A stretch of DNA of 64,000 bases from Halovivax gelatinilyticus (GCF_024300625.1 NZ_CP101322.1:2245992-2309991), one strand, 5' to 3'; counted from the stretch's first letter, positions 7,965 through 17,477 are shown. Numbers and translations: made by a program. Notes: generated by a model not told the origin, from the sequence alone.

Positions 7965-9284
7965 ATGACACGCGTTGCACTCGCGTTCTCGGGCGGGCTG
8001 GACACGACGGTCTGTGTTCCGCTGCTCGAAGAAGAGTACGGATACGAAGAGGTTCTCGGCGTCACCGTCGACGTCGGGCAGCCCGAATCGGAGTTCGAAG
8101 AGGCGGCAGAGACGGCCGAGGCGCTCGGGCTAGATCACGTCGTCGTCGACGCCAAAGACGAGTTCGCCGAGCTGTGTTTCGACGGCGTTCGCGCGAACGC
8201 GATCTACCAGGGCTACCCGCTCGGGACGGCGCTCGCGCGGCCGGTGATCGCGTCGGCCATCCTCGCCGTCGCCGAGGAACACGACTGTTCGGGAATCGCT
8301 CACGGCTGTACCGGAAAGGGAAACGATCAGCTTCGATTCGAGGCGATCTGGCGCGACTCGGACCTCGAAGTCATCGCGCCCGTGCGCGAACTCGGGCTCA
8401 CGCGCGAGTGGGAACAGGAGTACGCGGCAAAGAAAGGCCTTCCAGTCGAAGGCGGCAACGAGGGTGACTGGTCGGTCGACACTAACCTCTGGAGTCGCTC
8501 CGTCGAGGGGGCCGAACTCGAGGATCCGAGCTACGTCCCCGGCGAGGAGATCTACGAGTGGACCGACGCGCCGACGGGGGAGACGGCCGAAATCGAGATC
8601 GCGTTCGAATCCGGCTACCCGGTCGCCGTCGACGTTCTCGGGAGCGACGCTCCCGCGAGCCAATCAGAAGCGTTCGCTTCTGATGACGGCGAGACGATGG
8701 AGCCCGTCGCGCTGATCACTCACCTGAACGAACTCGCCGGACGCTACGGCGTCGGGCGGACGGATTCGATGGAAGATCGCATGCTGGGACTGAAAGTGCG
8801 CGAGAACTACGAGCACCCGGCCGCGACGACGCTCCTGTCGGCCCACGAGGCGCTGGAGGGGCTCGTCCTCACGCAGGAAGAGCGCCAGTTCAAAGCCCAA
8901 ATCGACGCGCAGTGGGCCGAGAAAGCCTACGAGGGGTTGATCGACGCGCCGCTCGTTTCCGCCCTCGAGGGGTTCATCGACGAGACGCAAACACGCGTCA
9001 CCGGCACCGTCACGATCCGGTTCGAGGGCGGGCAGGCGCGCGCCGTCGGTCGCGACAGCGAGTACGCGGCCTACTCGGCGGCCCACGCCTCCTTCGACAC
9101 CGAATCGGTCGGGAAGATCGCCCAGGAGGACGCGACGGGCGTCGCGAAGTACCACGGCTTCCAGCGCCGCCTGGCCAACGAGTCGCTCGCCGCCCTGGAC
9201 GACGCGTCCGAGGACGCACCCGAACTCGCCACTGACGGTGGCGAGAACGAGGGGCCATCGGACACGCTCACGAATCACTCCTGA
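7965..9284 (+). CDS. argG: Argininosuccinate synthase
   Basis: ATP-dependent condensation of citrulline and aspartate to argininosuccinate, the penultimate step of arginine synthesis. The N-type ATP pyrophosphatase P-loop AFSGGLDTTV is at residues 7-16. YEW-containing and GRYGVGR segments characteristic of ArgG follow. At 439 residues it is somewhat longer than usual (about 400), with an acidic, low-complexity C-terminal tail (from about 415). It is first in the argGH block; argH follows after two bases. A TATA-like CATTTATC lies about 33 bases upstream of the ATG. Confidence 0.95.
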   Translation: MTRVALAFSGGLDTTVCVPLLEEEYGYEEVLGVTVDVGQPESEFEEAAETAEALGLDHVVVDAKDEFAELCFDGVRANAIYQGYPLGTALARPVIASAILAVAEEHDCSGIAHGCTGKGNDQLRFEAIWRDSDLEVIAPVRELGLTREWEQEYAAKKGLPVEGGNEGDWSVDTNLWSRSVEGAELEDPSYVPGEEIYEWTDAPTGETAEIEIAFESGYPVAVDVLGSDAPASQSEAFASDDGETMEPVALITHLNELAGRYGVGRTDSMEDRMLGLKVRENYEHPAATTLLSAHEALEGLVLTQEERQFKAQIDAQWAEKAYEGLIDAPLVSALEGFIDETQTRVTGTVTIRFEGGQARAVGRDSEYAAYSAAHASFDTESVGKIAQEDATGVAKYHGFQRRLANESLAALDDASEDAPELATDGGENEGPSDTLTNHS

Positions 9285-9286
9285 TC

Positions 9287-10753
9287 ATGGACGAATCGAA
9301 CGCGGACAGCGTCGTTCGTCGCGATCGATTCAGCGGCGGCCCCGCGCGCGGCTTTCTCTCCTCGCTCGACGCCGACGAGCGCATCTTCGAGGCCGACCTC
9401 GCGGTCGACCGCGCGCACGTGGTGATGCTCACCGAGCGTGGGATCGTCGACGACGAGACGGCGGAGTCGATTCTGGACGCGCTCGAGGTAATCGAGGCCG
9501 CGGGTCACGACGCGCTCCCGGCCGGCGAGGACGTCCACGAGGCGATCGAAACGGCCGTCGTCGAGCGCGTCGGCGCGGACGGCGGTCGGATGCACACGGC
9601 TCGTTCGCGCAACGACGAGGTCGCAACGTGCATCCGCTTCCGCCTGCGCGAGGACGTCCTCGACGCGCTGGAGGCGACGCTCGTCCTGCGCGAGTCGCTA
9701 CGGACGGTCGCGAGCGACCACGCCGAGACCCTCGCGCCCGGCTACACGCACCTGCAGCCGGCCCAGCCCACGACCGTCGGCCACTGGGCACTTTCGTACG
9801 AGCGCGCGGTTGCGCGAGACACGGCGCGCTTGCTCGACGCCTACGACCGCGTCGACGCGTCGCCGCTCGGGGCGGCCGCCTTCGCGGGGACGACGTTCGA
9901 CGTCGACCGCAGGCGCACCGCCGAGTTACTCGGCTTCTCGACGGTGCTCGAGAACGCGATGGACGCCGCCTCCAGTCGCGATTTCCTCCTCGAGACGACG
10001 GGAGCACTCTCGACGCTCGCGACGACGCTGTCGGGGCTCGCCGAGGATCTGCTCGTCTTCGCGAACCGCGGCTTCGTCGAGATCGCCGACGACTACGCCT
10101 CGACGTCGTCGATCATGCCCCAGAAGAAGAACCCGGATACGCTCGAACTCGTCCGCGCCGTCGCGGGCGACGCGGCGGCCGGGGTGACCGGGTCGACGAC
10201 GACGCTCAAGGGGTTGCCCCGCGCGTACAACCGCGATCTGCAGCGCGCAACGCCGCACGTCTGGCGGACCGTCGACGCGGTCACCGAGGCGACCGGCGTC
10301 GCCGCCGGGGCGGTCGTCACGGCGGAGTGGAACGCCGAGACGCTCGCTGGGGCGGCCGACGAGGGCTTCTCGACGGCGACCGGCGTCGCCGATCTGCTCG
10401 CCCAACGCGGCGTCCCGTTCCGGACGGCTCACGAGGTGGTCGCGCAGGCGGCGACCGACGCCGACGCGGGTGGGACACCGATCCGCGAGGCACTCGCCGA
10501 CGCGGCGTCCGCCCACCTCGAGGACTCGCTCGATTCCTACGTCGAGGCCGAGGCCCTCGACGCGGCCCTCGACGCCGAAGCGAGCGTCGCGAGTCGGGAC
10601 TCCGCGGGGGGTCCAGCCCCGGTGGCGATGGCCGAGCAACTCGAAGCGGTCGGGGAGTCGCTCGCGGCTGACCGCGAGGCGATCGCCGACCGTGCCGGTC
10701 TCCTCGAGGCGGCCGACGAACTGCGCATGGAGGTAGTTTCGACGTATGTCTGA
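9287..10753 (+). CDS. argH: Argininosuccinate lyase
   Basis: Splits argininosuccinate into arginine and fumarate. 488 residues of the fumarase/aspartase superfamily. HTARSRND is at 103-110, YTHLQPAQPT at 153-162, and the signature loop SSIMPQKKNPD at 274-284, which carries the catalytic serine. The C-terminal domain is acidic. The ATG sits two bases after the argG stop, so the two genes are probably translated together. Confidence 0.95.
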   Translation: MDESNADSVVRRDRFSGGPARGFLSSLDADERIFEADLAVDRAHVVMLTERGIVDDETAESILDALEVIEAAGHDALPAGEDVHEAIETAVVERVGADGGRMHTARSRNDEVATCIRFRLREDVLDALEATLVLRESLRTVASDHAETLAPGYTHLQPAQPTTVGHWALSYERAVARDTARLLDAYDRVDASPLGAAAFAGTTFDVDRRRTAELLGFSTVLENAMDAASSRDFLLETTGALSTLATTLSGLAEDLLVFANRGFVEIADDYASTSSIMPQKKNPDTLELVRAVAGDAAAGVTGSTTTLKGLPRAYNRDLQRATPHVWRTVDAVTEATGVAAGAVVTAEWNAETLAGAADEGFSTATGVADLLAQRGVPFRTAHEVVAQAATDADAGGTPIREALADAASAHLEDSLDSYVEAEALDAALDAEASVASRDSAGGPAPVAMAEQLEAVGESLAADREAIADRAGLLEAADELRMEVVSTYV

Positions 10754-10913
10754 CGCGACACGCGTCGGTGTGACCGGACGCCACGCGTCGGCGGTCGGGT
10801 CCGTCGTCTCGCTACCGGCTGGAGTGGACACCACGGTCGTATCGAACGAGCCGCTCCGGCGGCGGCCGCGACGGCGGCGGTCCCCGACCGGGGACGCTAT
10901 TCTATCGAACTGA
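10746..10913 (+). CDS. Candidate Arg-rich ORF between argH and lysW (55 aa)
   Basis: The ATG at 10746 overlaps the last eight bases of argH, so translation could be coupled. The 55-residue product contains LRRRPRRRRSP, seven Arg codons in eight. Right after them is a perfect GC hairpin (10880-10895), and the ORF ends at 10913, before the lysW promoter. The geometry resembles an Arg attenuator or a termination control between the two arginine blocks. GC-rich DNA can produce such runs by chance, so the ORF may not be translated. Confidence 0.3.
   Translation: MSDATRVGVTGRHASAVGSVVSLPAGVDTTVVSNEPLRRRPRRRRSPTGDAILSN
10880..10895 (+). terminator. GC hairpin between the argGH and lysW blocks
   Basis: GTCCCC-GACC-GGGGAC is a perfect 6-bp stem with a four-base loop, directly after the Arg codon run of the small ORF. 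It is followed by GCTATTCTAT, not a clean T-run. It may be a terminator/attenuator or an mRNA processing site. Confidence 0.35.
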
Positions 10914-10969
10914 CATTCGACACGGATTCGCGGGCGAGAACGCTTCTGAGGTGGATAGCGACGACTGTA

Positions 10970-11007
10970 GATATATAATTTAATAGGGTAAAACGATGTA
11001 TTTAATA
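10970..11007 (+). promoter_or_regulatory. AT-rich promoter region of the lysW-arg operon
   Basis: Two A/T blocks in GC-rich surroundings: TAGATATATAATTTAATAGG (about 10970-10989) and TATTTAAT (10999-11006). The second is about 31 bases before the lysW ATG and fits a TATA box. The first may be an upstream activator or operator, in the same relative place as the palindrome before argG. Confidence 0.5.
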
Positions 11008-11033
11008 CCGTCCACGGCCGAGTGTGGCGTACA

Positions 11034-11198
11034 ATGACGACGTGTTCAGTGTGCGGGGCCGAACTGACCCTGCACGACGACGCGGAAGCGGGTGAGATAC
11101 TCGACTGTACGACCTGCGGCGCGGAACTCGAAGTGATCGAGACCGCCCCACCAGTCCTCGAACGGGCCCCGGAGCTCGAAGAGGACTGGGGTGAGTGA
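11034..11198 (+). CDS. lysW: LysW-type amino-group carrier protein
   Basis: 54 residues. A zinc ribbon formed by CSVC (4-7) and CTTC (28-31) is followed by an acidic body and the C-terminal EDWGE. The terminal glutamate is the attachment point for substrate in the LysW pathway (known from Thermus and Sulfolobus): ArgX/LysX links glutamate to it, and later enzymes work on the carried intermediate. It is the first gene of the lysW-argXCBDEF run; its stop overlaps the GTG start of argX (GTGA). Confidence 0.93.
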   Translation: MTTCSVCGAELTLHDDAEAGEILDCTTCGAELEVIETAPPVLERAPELEEDWGE

Positions 11199-12127
11199 GC
11201 GTGAAGATCGGAATCCTCTACTCGCGCGTACGCACGGACGAGAAGATGTTGCTCACCGAACTGCGCGAGCGCGGTCACGAGGTCGAAAAGATCGACGTCC
11301 GGGACGCGCAGTTCGCGATCGACGAGGCTGGGTCGGTCTTCGCCGACCTCGATCTCGTCGTCGATCGGTGTCTCGCGACGAGTCGCAGCGTGTACGCGAC
11401 GCAGTTCTGTGCGGCCTACGGCGTCCCGATCGTCAACGCCGCGGAGACGGCAACAATCTGCGCCGATAAGGTGAAAACCAGCCTCGCGCTCGAGGCGGCG
11501 GGCGTCCCGACGCCGGCGACGACGGTCGCCTTCACGGAAGAGAGTGCCCTCGACGCCGTCGAGGCCTTCGGTTATCCCTGCGTGCTCAAACCGGTCGTGG
11601 GTTCGTGGGGCCGGCTCATGGCGAAGATCGACTCCCGAAACGCGGCCGAGGCCATCTTCGAGCACAAGGCGACGCTCGGTCACTACGAACACAAGGTGTT
11701 CTACGTCCAGGAGTTCGTCGAGAAGCCGGGCCGCGATATCCGGGTCGTCGCCGCGGACGGCGAGCCGATCGCCGCGATGACGCGCTCGTCGGATCACTGG
11801 CTGACGAACGCCGCGAAGGGGGCCGAGACAGACGCCTTCGACGTAGGCGAGGAGGTGGCGGAACTGGTCGCCGCCGCGAGCGACGCCGTCGGCGGCGGCT
11901 TGCTCGGAATCGATCTGATGGAGACGGGGTCACCGCACGACGCGGAGACCGCGAGCGGTGACGACTCGCCGGCGAGCTACACCGTCCACGAGGTCAACCA
12001 CACCGCCGAATTTACGGCACTCGACGAGGCCGTCGACGTGGACGTACCGGCAGCCGTCGTCGACTGGCTCGAACTGAAAGCCGAGGCGGCCGACGCCGCC
12101 GACGCTCACCTGGAGGTGACGGTCTGA
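11195..12127 (+). CDS. argX: Glutamate--LysW ligase (ArgX, RimK/ATP-grasp family)
   Basis: 310-residue ATP-grasp ligase expected to join glutamate to the C-terminal Glu of LysW using ATP. Visible parts are the N-terminal VKIGILYSRVRTDEKMLL, CVLKPVVGSWGRLM (the ATP-grasp lysine and glycine loop), FVEKPGRDIRVV, and the metal-binding EVNHTAEF near the end. The start is a GTG overlapping the lysW stop; a GTG two codons later is possible. A LysX-type enzyme for lysine looks alike, but the operon contains only arginine genes. Confidence 0.9.
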   Translation: MSVKIGILYSRVRTDEKMLLTELRERGHEVEKIDVRDAQFAIDEAGSVFADLDLVVDRCLATSRSVYATQFCAAYGVPIVNAAETATICADKVKTSLALEAAGVPTPATTVAFTEESALDAVEAFGYPCVLKPVVGSWGRLMAKIDSRNAAEAIFEHKATLGHYEHKVFYVQEFVEKPGRDIRVVAADGEPIAAMTRSSDHWLTNAAKGAETDAFDVGEEVAELVAAASDAVGGGLLGIDLMETGSPHDAETASGDDSPASYTVHEVNHTAEFTALDEAVDVDVPAAVVDWLELKAEAADAADAHLEVTV

Positions 12128-13212
12128 TGTCGAGCGGAGTGCAGGCGACCGACTCGAATGCTGACGGCAACGCGGCGACGGTCACGGCGAGCGTCGTCGG
12201 CGCCAGCGGCTTCGCGGGCGGCGAACTCTGTCGGCTGCTCGCCGGCCACCCTCATTTCGACCTCCAGCAGGCGACCAGTCGCCAGTACGCCGGCAAGAGC
12301 GTCGGGTCGAGACACCCGCCGCTTCGAACCAGCGAGCTTCGATTCACGGAACCGATCGATCTGGAGTCGGTCGACGTGCTGTTCGCCGCGACACCGCACG
12401 GCGTCTCGATGGAGCACATCGAGGCCTACGCGGACGCCGCAGGTCTCGTCGTCGACCTCTCGGCGGACTTTCGCCTCGAATCGGCGCAAGCCTACGACGA
12501 GTGGTACGACGGCCACGTCGCTCCCGAGTACCTCGACGCAGCCGAGTACGCGCTGCCGGAAGTAAACCGCGAGAACCTGCCGGGCGCCGAGTTGATCGCC
12601 GTCGGCGGCTGTAACGCCACCGCGACGATCCTGGGACTCTACCCGCTGTTCGAGGGCGACGTTCTCTCCGGAGACGAGCAGATTGTCGTCGACGTCAAGG
12701 TCGGCTCGTCCGAAGGCGGCGCCGGCGGCGGTGAGGCGTCGAGCCACGCGGAGCGTTCGGGCGTCGTTCGCCCGTACGCGCCGACGGGTCACCGCCACGA
12801 AGCCGAGATCGAGCGGTGGCTCGGGACGTCGGTGGCGTTCACCTGCCACGCCGTGGACATGGTTCGCGGCGCGAGCGCGACGAGCCACGTCTTTCCGTCC
12901 GAGGCCGTCTCCGCGGGCGACCTCTGGAGCGCGTATCGATCGTGCTACGATGACGAGCCGTTCGTCAGACTCGCGGCCGGCGGAACCGGCGTCTACCGCT
13001 ATCCCGAACCGAAGGCCGTCGCCGGGACGAACTACGCGGAGGTCGGCTTCGAGCTGGATCCGAAGAACGGGCGCGTCGTCGTCTTCGCGGCGATCGACAA
13101 TATGGTGAAGGGCTCGGCGGGTCAGGCCGTCCACGCCGCGAACGTCGCGCTCGGCTTCGCAGAGACCGCCGGACTCGAATTTTCGGGACTCCATCCCGTG
13201 GGGGCGCCATGA
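12127..13212 (+). CDS. argC: LysW-gamma-glutamyl-phosphate reductase (ArgC type)
   Basis: NADPH-dependent reduction of the acyl phosphate to the semialdehyde, on the LysW carrier. 361 residues. The dinucleotide-binding VVGASGFAGGEL is at 23-34. The catalytic cysteine is in GGCNATA (C162), and GSAGQAVHAAN lies near the C-terminus. The ATG shares one base with the argX stop (TGATG). The 20 or so residues before the Rossmann motif are a variable, acidic N-terminal extension. Confidence 0.93.
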   Translation: MSSGVQATDSNADGNAATVTASVVGASGFAGGELCRLLAGHPHFDLQQATSRQYAGKSVGSRHPPLRTSELRFTEPIDLESVDVLFAATPHGVSMEHIEAYADAAGLVVDLSADFRLESAQAYDEWYDGHVAPEYLDAAEYALPEVNRENLPGAELIAVGGCNATATILGLYPLFEGDVLSGDEQIVVDVKVGSSEGGAGGGEASSHAERSGVVRPYAPTGHRHEAEIERWLGTSVAFTCHAVDMVRGASATSHVFPSEAVSAGDLWSAYRSCYDDEPFVRLAAGGTGVYRYPEPKAVAGTNYAEVGFELDPKNGRVVVFAAIDNMVKGSAGQAVHAANVALGFAETAGLEFSGLHPVGAP

Positions 13213-14153
13213 CGAGCGACGAATCCGACGCCGGCGCTGGTCCGATCGTCGTCAAGCTGGGCGGCGCCCGGGCGGTCGACCCGGCCGGCACCCTGGCGGA
13301 CGTCGCCCACCTTCACGCGAGCGGACGCGACGTGGTCGTCGTCCACGGCGGGTCGACCGCCGTCGACGAGACGCTCGCGGCGCTCGGCCGAGAGCCGACG
13401 TACGTCGAGACGCCCGAGGGCGTCGTCGGTCGCTTCACCGACGAGGAGACGATGGAGGCGTTCACGATGGCGATGCAGGGGACCGTCAACACCGACCTCG
13501 TCTGTGCGCTCCAGAACGCAGGCGTCGACGCCGTTGGCCTCTCGGGACTAGACGGCACGCTGGTATCCGGCAGGCGAAAATCCGCCGTCAAAGTCGTCGA
13601 GGACGGGAGAAAGAAGATACTGCGCGGAGACCACTCCGGGACGGTCGAGTCGGTGAACGCGGATCTTCTCGATGCGCTGCTCGCCGGCGGCTACGTCCCC
13701 GTCGTCGGCGGTCCCGTCCTCGGCGCCGAGGGGGACGGAGGGTACACCGCGGTCAACGCCGACGCCGATCGGATCGCCGCCGCGGTCGCCGGCGCGCTCG
13801 GTGCTGCGCTCGTGATTCTGACTGACGTCGCCGGCGTCTACGCCGACCCCGACGACGCCGAGACGCTGATCGAGTCGGTGACCGACCCGTCCGAACTCGC
13901 CGACCTGGAAGCGGCAGCCGAGGGCTTCATGACGAAGAAAGTCATGGCGGCGGTCGAAGCGCTCGAAGGTGGCGCGTCGTCGGTCGTCGTCGCTGACGCG
14001 AACGCCAACGACCCGGTCACGAACGCCCTGTCGGGCCAGGGAACGACGATCGAATCCGACGCGCTCGACGCCGGCGACGACGCCGATACGCTCGCCGATG
14101 ATGACGCCGATACGCTAGCCAGCGACGCTCCCGCGGAGGTGTCCGGCCGATGA
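13209..14153 (+). CDS. argB: LysW-glutamate kinase (ArgB type)
   Basis: Amino-acid kinase family enzyme that phosphorylates the gamma-carboxylate of LysW-bound glutamate. The core is visible: VVKLGGARAV at the N-terminus, VVHGGSTAVDETL, GLSGLDGTLVSGRR, NADADRIAAAVAGAL and LTDVAGVY. Length is 314 residues. The C-terminal 40 residues are a low-complexity acidic tail with a repeated DDADTLA unit, outside the usual fold. The start overlaps argC by ATGA. Confidence 0.93.
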   Translation: MTSDESDAGAGPIVVKLGGARAVDPAGTLADVAHLHASGRDVVVVHGGSTAVDETLAALGREPTYVETPEGVVGRFTDEETMEAFTMAMQGTVNTDLVCALQNAGVDAVGLSGLDGTLVSGRRKSAVKVVEDGRKKILRGDHSGTVESVNADLLDALLAGGYVPVVGGPVLGAEGDGGYTAVNADADRIAAAVAGALGAALVILTDVAGVYADPDDAETLIESVTDPSELADLEAAAEGFMTKKVMAAVEALEGGASSVVVADANANDPVTNALSGQGTTIESDALDAGDDADTLADDDADTLASDAPAEVSGR

Positions 14154-15304
14154 GTGGCTTCGTCTTCGCGGAGAAGCCGATTGCCATCGAATCGGGCGAG
14201 GGGGTCACTCTCACCGCCGACGACGGGACGGAGTACCTCGACTTTGGGGCGAGTTACGCGTGTACGCCGGTGGGTCACTGCCATCCGACGGTCGTAGAGG
14301 CCGTCCAGACCCAGGCGAGCGAGTTACTGTTCGTCCAGGGATCGTACCCGGTCGAGGCGCGCACGACGCTCTACGAGCGGCTGGCCGATCTGGCGCCGGG
14401 CGATCTCGACAACGTCTGGCTGTGCAACTCGGGTACCGAGGCAAACGAGGCCGCCCTGAAGTTCGCTCGCAGCGCGACGGGCGCGAGTGAGATCGTCGCC
14501 ACGCGCGGCGCGTTCCACGGGCGCACGATGGGGAGCCTGTCTGCGACCTGGAAGCCGAAGTACAAGACGCCCTACGAGCCGTTGCTGTCCGACGTCACGT
14601 TCGTCGAGTACGGCGACGCGGAGGCGCTCAGTGCGGCGGTCTCGGCGGAGACGGCCGCCGTACTGCTAGAACCCATTCAGGGTGAAGGCGGCGTCAATCC
14701 GGCTCCGGCGGGCTACCTCGAAACGGCGCGCGAGGTCACCAGGGAGACGGAGACGGCGCTGATCTTCGACGAGATCCAGACCGGTCTCGGTCGGACCGGC
14801 TCGATGTGGGCGTGCGAAAACGACTCGCTGACCGACGCGCCGGTCGTCCCCGACGTGCTGACGACGGCGAAAGGTCTCGCCAGCGGCCTCCCGATGGGTG
14901 CGACGCTGTGTGCCGACTGGATCGCCGAGTCGGCCGGTTCGCACGGTTCGACCTTTTCCGGCAATCCGCTGGTCGCCGCGGCGGCGAACGCGACGCTCTC
15001 GGTCATCGAAGACGACGCGCTCGCGGCGAACGCCGAGACGGTCGGTTCGTACCTGCACTCCGAACTCGCCGATTCGGCCCTCCCGATCGACGAGGTCCGC
15101 GGCGAGGGGCTGCTGGTCGGCCTCGAGGTCGGTCGCGGGGCGAATCGCGTCGTGCGCGACCTCGCGCTCGACCACGAGATCCTGGCGCTACCGGCCGGCA
15201 GAACCGTCGTCCGAGCGCTCCCGCCGTTGACCGTCGAACCGGCACACGCCGACGCGTTCGTCGAGGCCCTGGAGACCGTTCTCACCGCCACCGCAGAGCA
15301 ATGA
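14150..15304 (+). CDS. argD: LysW-glutamate semialdehyde / acetylornithine aminotransferase
   Basis: Class III PLP aminotransferase, 384 residues, producing the carrier-bound ornithine with glutamate as amino donor. NSGTEANEAALKFAR (93-107), the PLP Asp in FDEIQTGLGR (D207) and the Schiff-base lysine in TTAKGLASG (K241) are all present. The ATG overlaps the argB stop (ATGA). In the LysW route the substrate is carried on LysW; an enzyme acting on N-acetyl substrates would look the same. Confidence 0.93.
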   Translation: MSGFVFAEKPIAIESGEGVTLTADDGTEYLDFGASYACTPVGHCHPTVVEAVQTQASELLFVQGSYPVEARTTLYERLADLAPGDLDNVWLCNSGTEANEAALKFARSATGASEIVATRGAFHGRTMGSLSATWKPKYKTPYEPLLSDVTFVEYGDAEALSAAVSAETAAVLLEPIQGEGGVNPAPAGYLETAREVTRETETALIFDEIQTGLGRTGSMWACENDSLTDAPVVPDVLTTAKGLASGLPMGATLCADWIAESAGSHGSTFSGNPLVAAAANATLSVIEDDALAANAETVGSYLHSELADSALPIDEVRGEGLLVGLEVGRGANRVVRDLALDHEILALPAGRTVVRALPPLTVEPAHADAFVEALETVLTATAEQ

Positions 15305-16506
15305 CTCGATCGACCACCACCCGCGACGTCTCGACCGCGGCGGCCCGCGAGCTGCTGGTCGATCTCGTTTCGATCCCGTCACCGTCGGGCGAGGAGTCTG
15401 CGGCCACAGCGCGGCTGGCGGCGTTCTTCGAATCACACGGCCGCGAGGTGTGGATCGACGAGGTCGGCAACGTCAGAGCCCCGGGCGACGATTCGCTCTT
15501 GCTCACCTCCCACGTCGATACGGTGGTCGGCGAGATTCCCGTTCGCGTGGAGGAAATGGGGACAGAGGACGCTTCGGCCGAGACGACCTCGTCGGTCCTC
15601 TGGGGACGCGGCAGCGTCGACGCGACCGGCCCGCTCTGTGCGATGGCCGTCGCGGCGGTTCGAACCGGGGTTTCGTTCGTCGGCGTGGTCGGCGAGGAGG
15701 CCGACTCGCGCGGCGCGCGCCACCTCGTCACAGCACGCGACGAACCGGCGGCGGTGATAAACGGCGAACCCTCCGGGGCGGACGGAATCACGCTCGGCTA
15801 TCGCGGGCTGTGTGGCGGAACCTATACCGCGTCGACGGCGTCCGCCCACGCGTCGCGTCCGGAGCCGAACGCGATCCAGGCGGCGATGACGTGGTTCGAT
15901 CGCGTCGAAACCCGACTCGAATCACTGGCCCCGGCCGACGAATCCGACGGCGCCGATCCGTCCTCGACGTTCGAGCGCGTGACGGCCAAACCGGTCGCCA
16001 TCGACGGCGGTCCGTCCGACGACGGACTGGCCGTCGAGTCGACGGTGGACGTCCAGTTTCGCGTTCCCCCGTCGACGACTGTCGAAGACGTTCGAACCGC
16101 CGTCGAGGCCGTCACGGACGAGCGGGGCGGCGAGTTCGCGTGGACGGAGGCCATCCCGCCGGTGATGGCGAGTCCCCGAACGCCCGTCGCTCGCGCCTTC
16201 CGCGCGGCGATCCGCGACGAGGGAGGCGAGCCGCGTCTGCTCCGTAAAACCGGGACGAGCGACGCGAACCTGTTCGCAGCGGCGTGGGACTGTCCGGTCG
16301 TCACCTACGGCCCGGGCGATTCCGCGCTCGATCACGCCCCCGACGAACGCCTCTCGCTCGCCGAATTCGACCGCGCGATCGCCGTCCTCGAACGCGTCGC
16401 CACCTCGATCGCGGGAGAGGCTGAAAACGCCGAAGCCGCCACGGAGACGAATCGCCAGCCGACTGCGACACCTTCTCCGTCGACATCCGACGGTGAGAAC
16501 CTATGA
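15301..16506 (+). CDS. argE: LysW-ornithine carboxypeptidase / deacylase (ArgE/LysK, M20 family)
   Basis: Releases ornithine from its carrier (LysK role) or from an acetyl group. 401 residues of the M20 zinc peptidase family. Metal-ligand motifs are SHVDTVVGEIP near residue 70, GRGSVDATGPL, GEEADSRGARH, and a histidine near the C-terminus in LDHAPDER. The ATG overlaps the argD stop (ATGA); much longer upstream extensions in this frame run through argD and were rejected. The C-terminal 40 residues are a Ser/Thr/Ala-rich tail. Confidence 0.9.
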   Translation: MTRSTTTRDVSTAAARELLVDLVSIPSPSGEESAATARLAAFFESHGREVWIDEVGNVRAPGDDSLLLTSHVDTVVGEIPVRVEEMGTEDASAETTSSVLWGRGSVDATGPLCAMAVAAVRTGVSFVGVVGEEADSRGARHLVTARDEPAAVINGEPSGADGITLGYRGLCGGTYTASTASAHASRPEPNAIQAAMTWFDRVETRLESLAPADESDGADPSSTFERVTAKPVAIDGGPSDDGLAVESTVDVQFRVPPSTTVEDVRTAVEAVTDERGGEFAWTEAIPPVMASPRTPVARAFRAAIRDEGGEPRLLRKTGTSDANLFAAAWDCPVVTYGPGDSALDHAPDERLSLAEFDRAIAVLERVATSIAGEAENAEAATETNRQPTATPSPSTSDGENL

Positions 16507-17477
16507 GTTACCAACCGAACCCCCACGTCAGTACACCCACAGACGCACAGTCCGGCCCGAACCCGGCCGATCCGATCCACGTCCGCGACGTCGACGACCT
16601 CTCGCGAACCGATCTCGAGGCCGTCCTCGAACTCGCCGCCGAGTACAAAGCCGCCCAGCAGCGCGGCTGGACGCACGCCGACCTCGCCGGACAGACCCTC
16701 GGGATGCTCTTCGAGAAACCGAGCACCAGAACCCGCGTCTCGTTCGAGACCGGCATGACCCAGCTGGGCGGCCACGCCATCTTCCTCGGCGACGACGACA
16801 TCCAGCTCGGAAACGGCGAGCCGATTCGCGACACCGCGCGGACGCTCTCGCGCTACGTCGACGTCATCATGGCGCGCCTGTTCGACCACGCCGATCTGTG
16901 CGAACTCGCCCGGTACGCCGACGTACCGGTGATCAACGGTCTCACCGACGACGCACACCCGTGCCAGACGCTGGCCGATCTCCTGACCATCAGGGAGGCG
17001 GTCGGTCCGTTCGACGACGTCAGCGCCGCCTGGGTCGGCGACGGAAACAACGTCGCCCAGTCGTTCGTCATCGGCTGTGCGATGGCCGGGATCGATCTCA
17101 CCGTCGCGACGCCCGACGGATACGGCGTCGACGAATCCGTCCTCGAACGGGCGGGCGAGCTCGGGACGACGCCGACGCTGGTGTCCGATCCGGTCGACGC
17201 GGTCGCCGACGCCGACGTCGTCTACACCGACGTCTGGGTGAGCATGGGCCAGGAAGACCAGCGCGAGCAACGCCTGTCCGCGTTCGAACCCTACCAGGTG
17301 AACGACTCGCTACTCGCCCAGGCTCCGGACGCCGCCGTTATGCACTGTCTACCGGCTCACCGCGGCGAGGAGATCACGGACGCGGCGCTCGAAGGCGAGC
17401 AGACGATCGTCTGGCAACAGGCGGAGAACCGCCTGCACGCCCAGAAAGGGCTGCTCGGCTGGTTGCGAGGCTCGTGA
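16503..17477 (+). CDS. argF: Ornithine carbamoyltransferase
   Basis: Makes citrulline from ornithine and carbamoyl phosphate, linking the LysW half of the pathway to argG/argH. 324 residues. The carbamoyl-phosphate site FEKPSTRTRVSFE has STRT at 74-77. HPCQTLAD is at 152-159, and HCLPAHRG at 281-288 contains the catalytic cysteine. Last gene of the operon; its start overlaps argE by ATGA. The first 25 residues are a variable extension. Confidence 0.95.
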   Translation: MSYQPNPHVSTPTDAQSGPNPADPIHVRDVDDLSRTDLEAVLELAAEYKAAQQRGWTHADLAGQTLGMLFEKPSTRTRVSFETGMTQLGGHAIFLGDDDIQLGNGEPIRDTARTLSRYVDVIMARLFDHADLCELARYADVPVINGLTDDAHPCQTLADLLTIREAVGPFDDVSAAWVGDGNNVAQSFVIGCAMAGIDLTVATPDGYGVDESVLERAGELGTTPTLVSDPVDAVADADVVYTDVWVSMGQEDQREQRLSAFEPYQVNDSLLAQAPDAAVMHCLPAHRGEEITDAALEGEQTIVWQQAENRLHAQKGLLGWLRGS

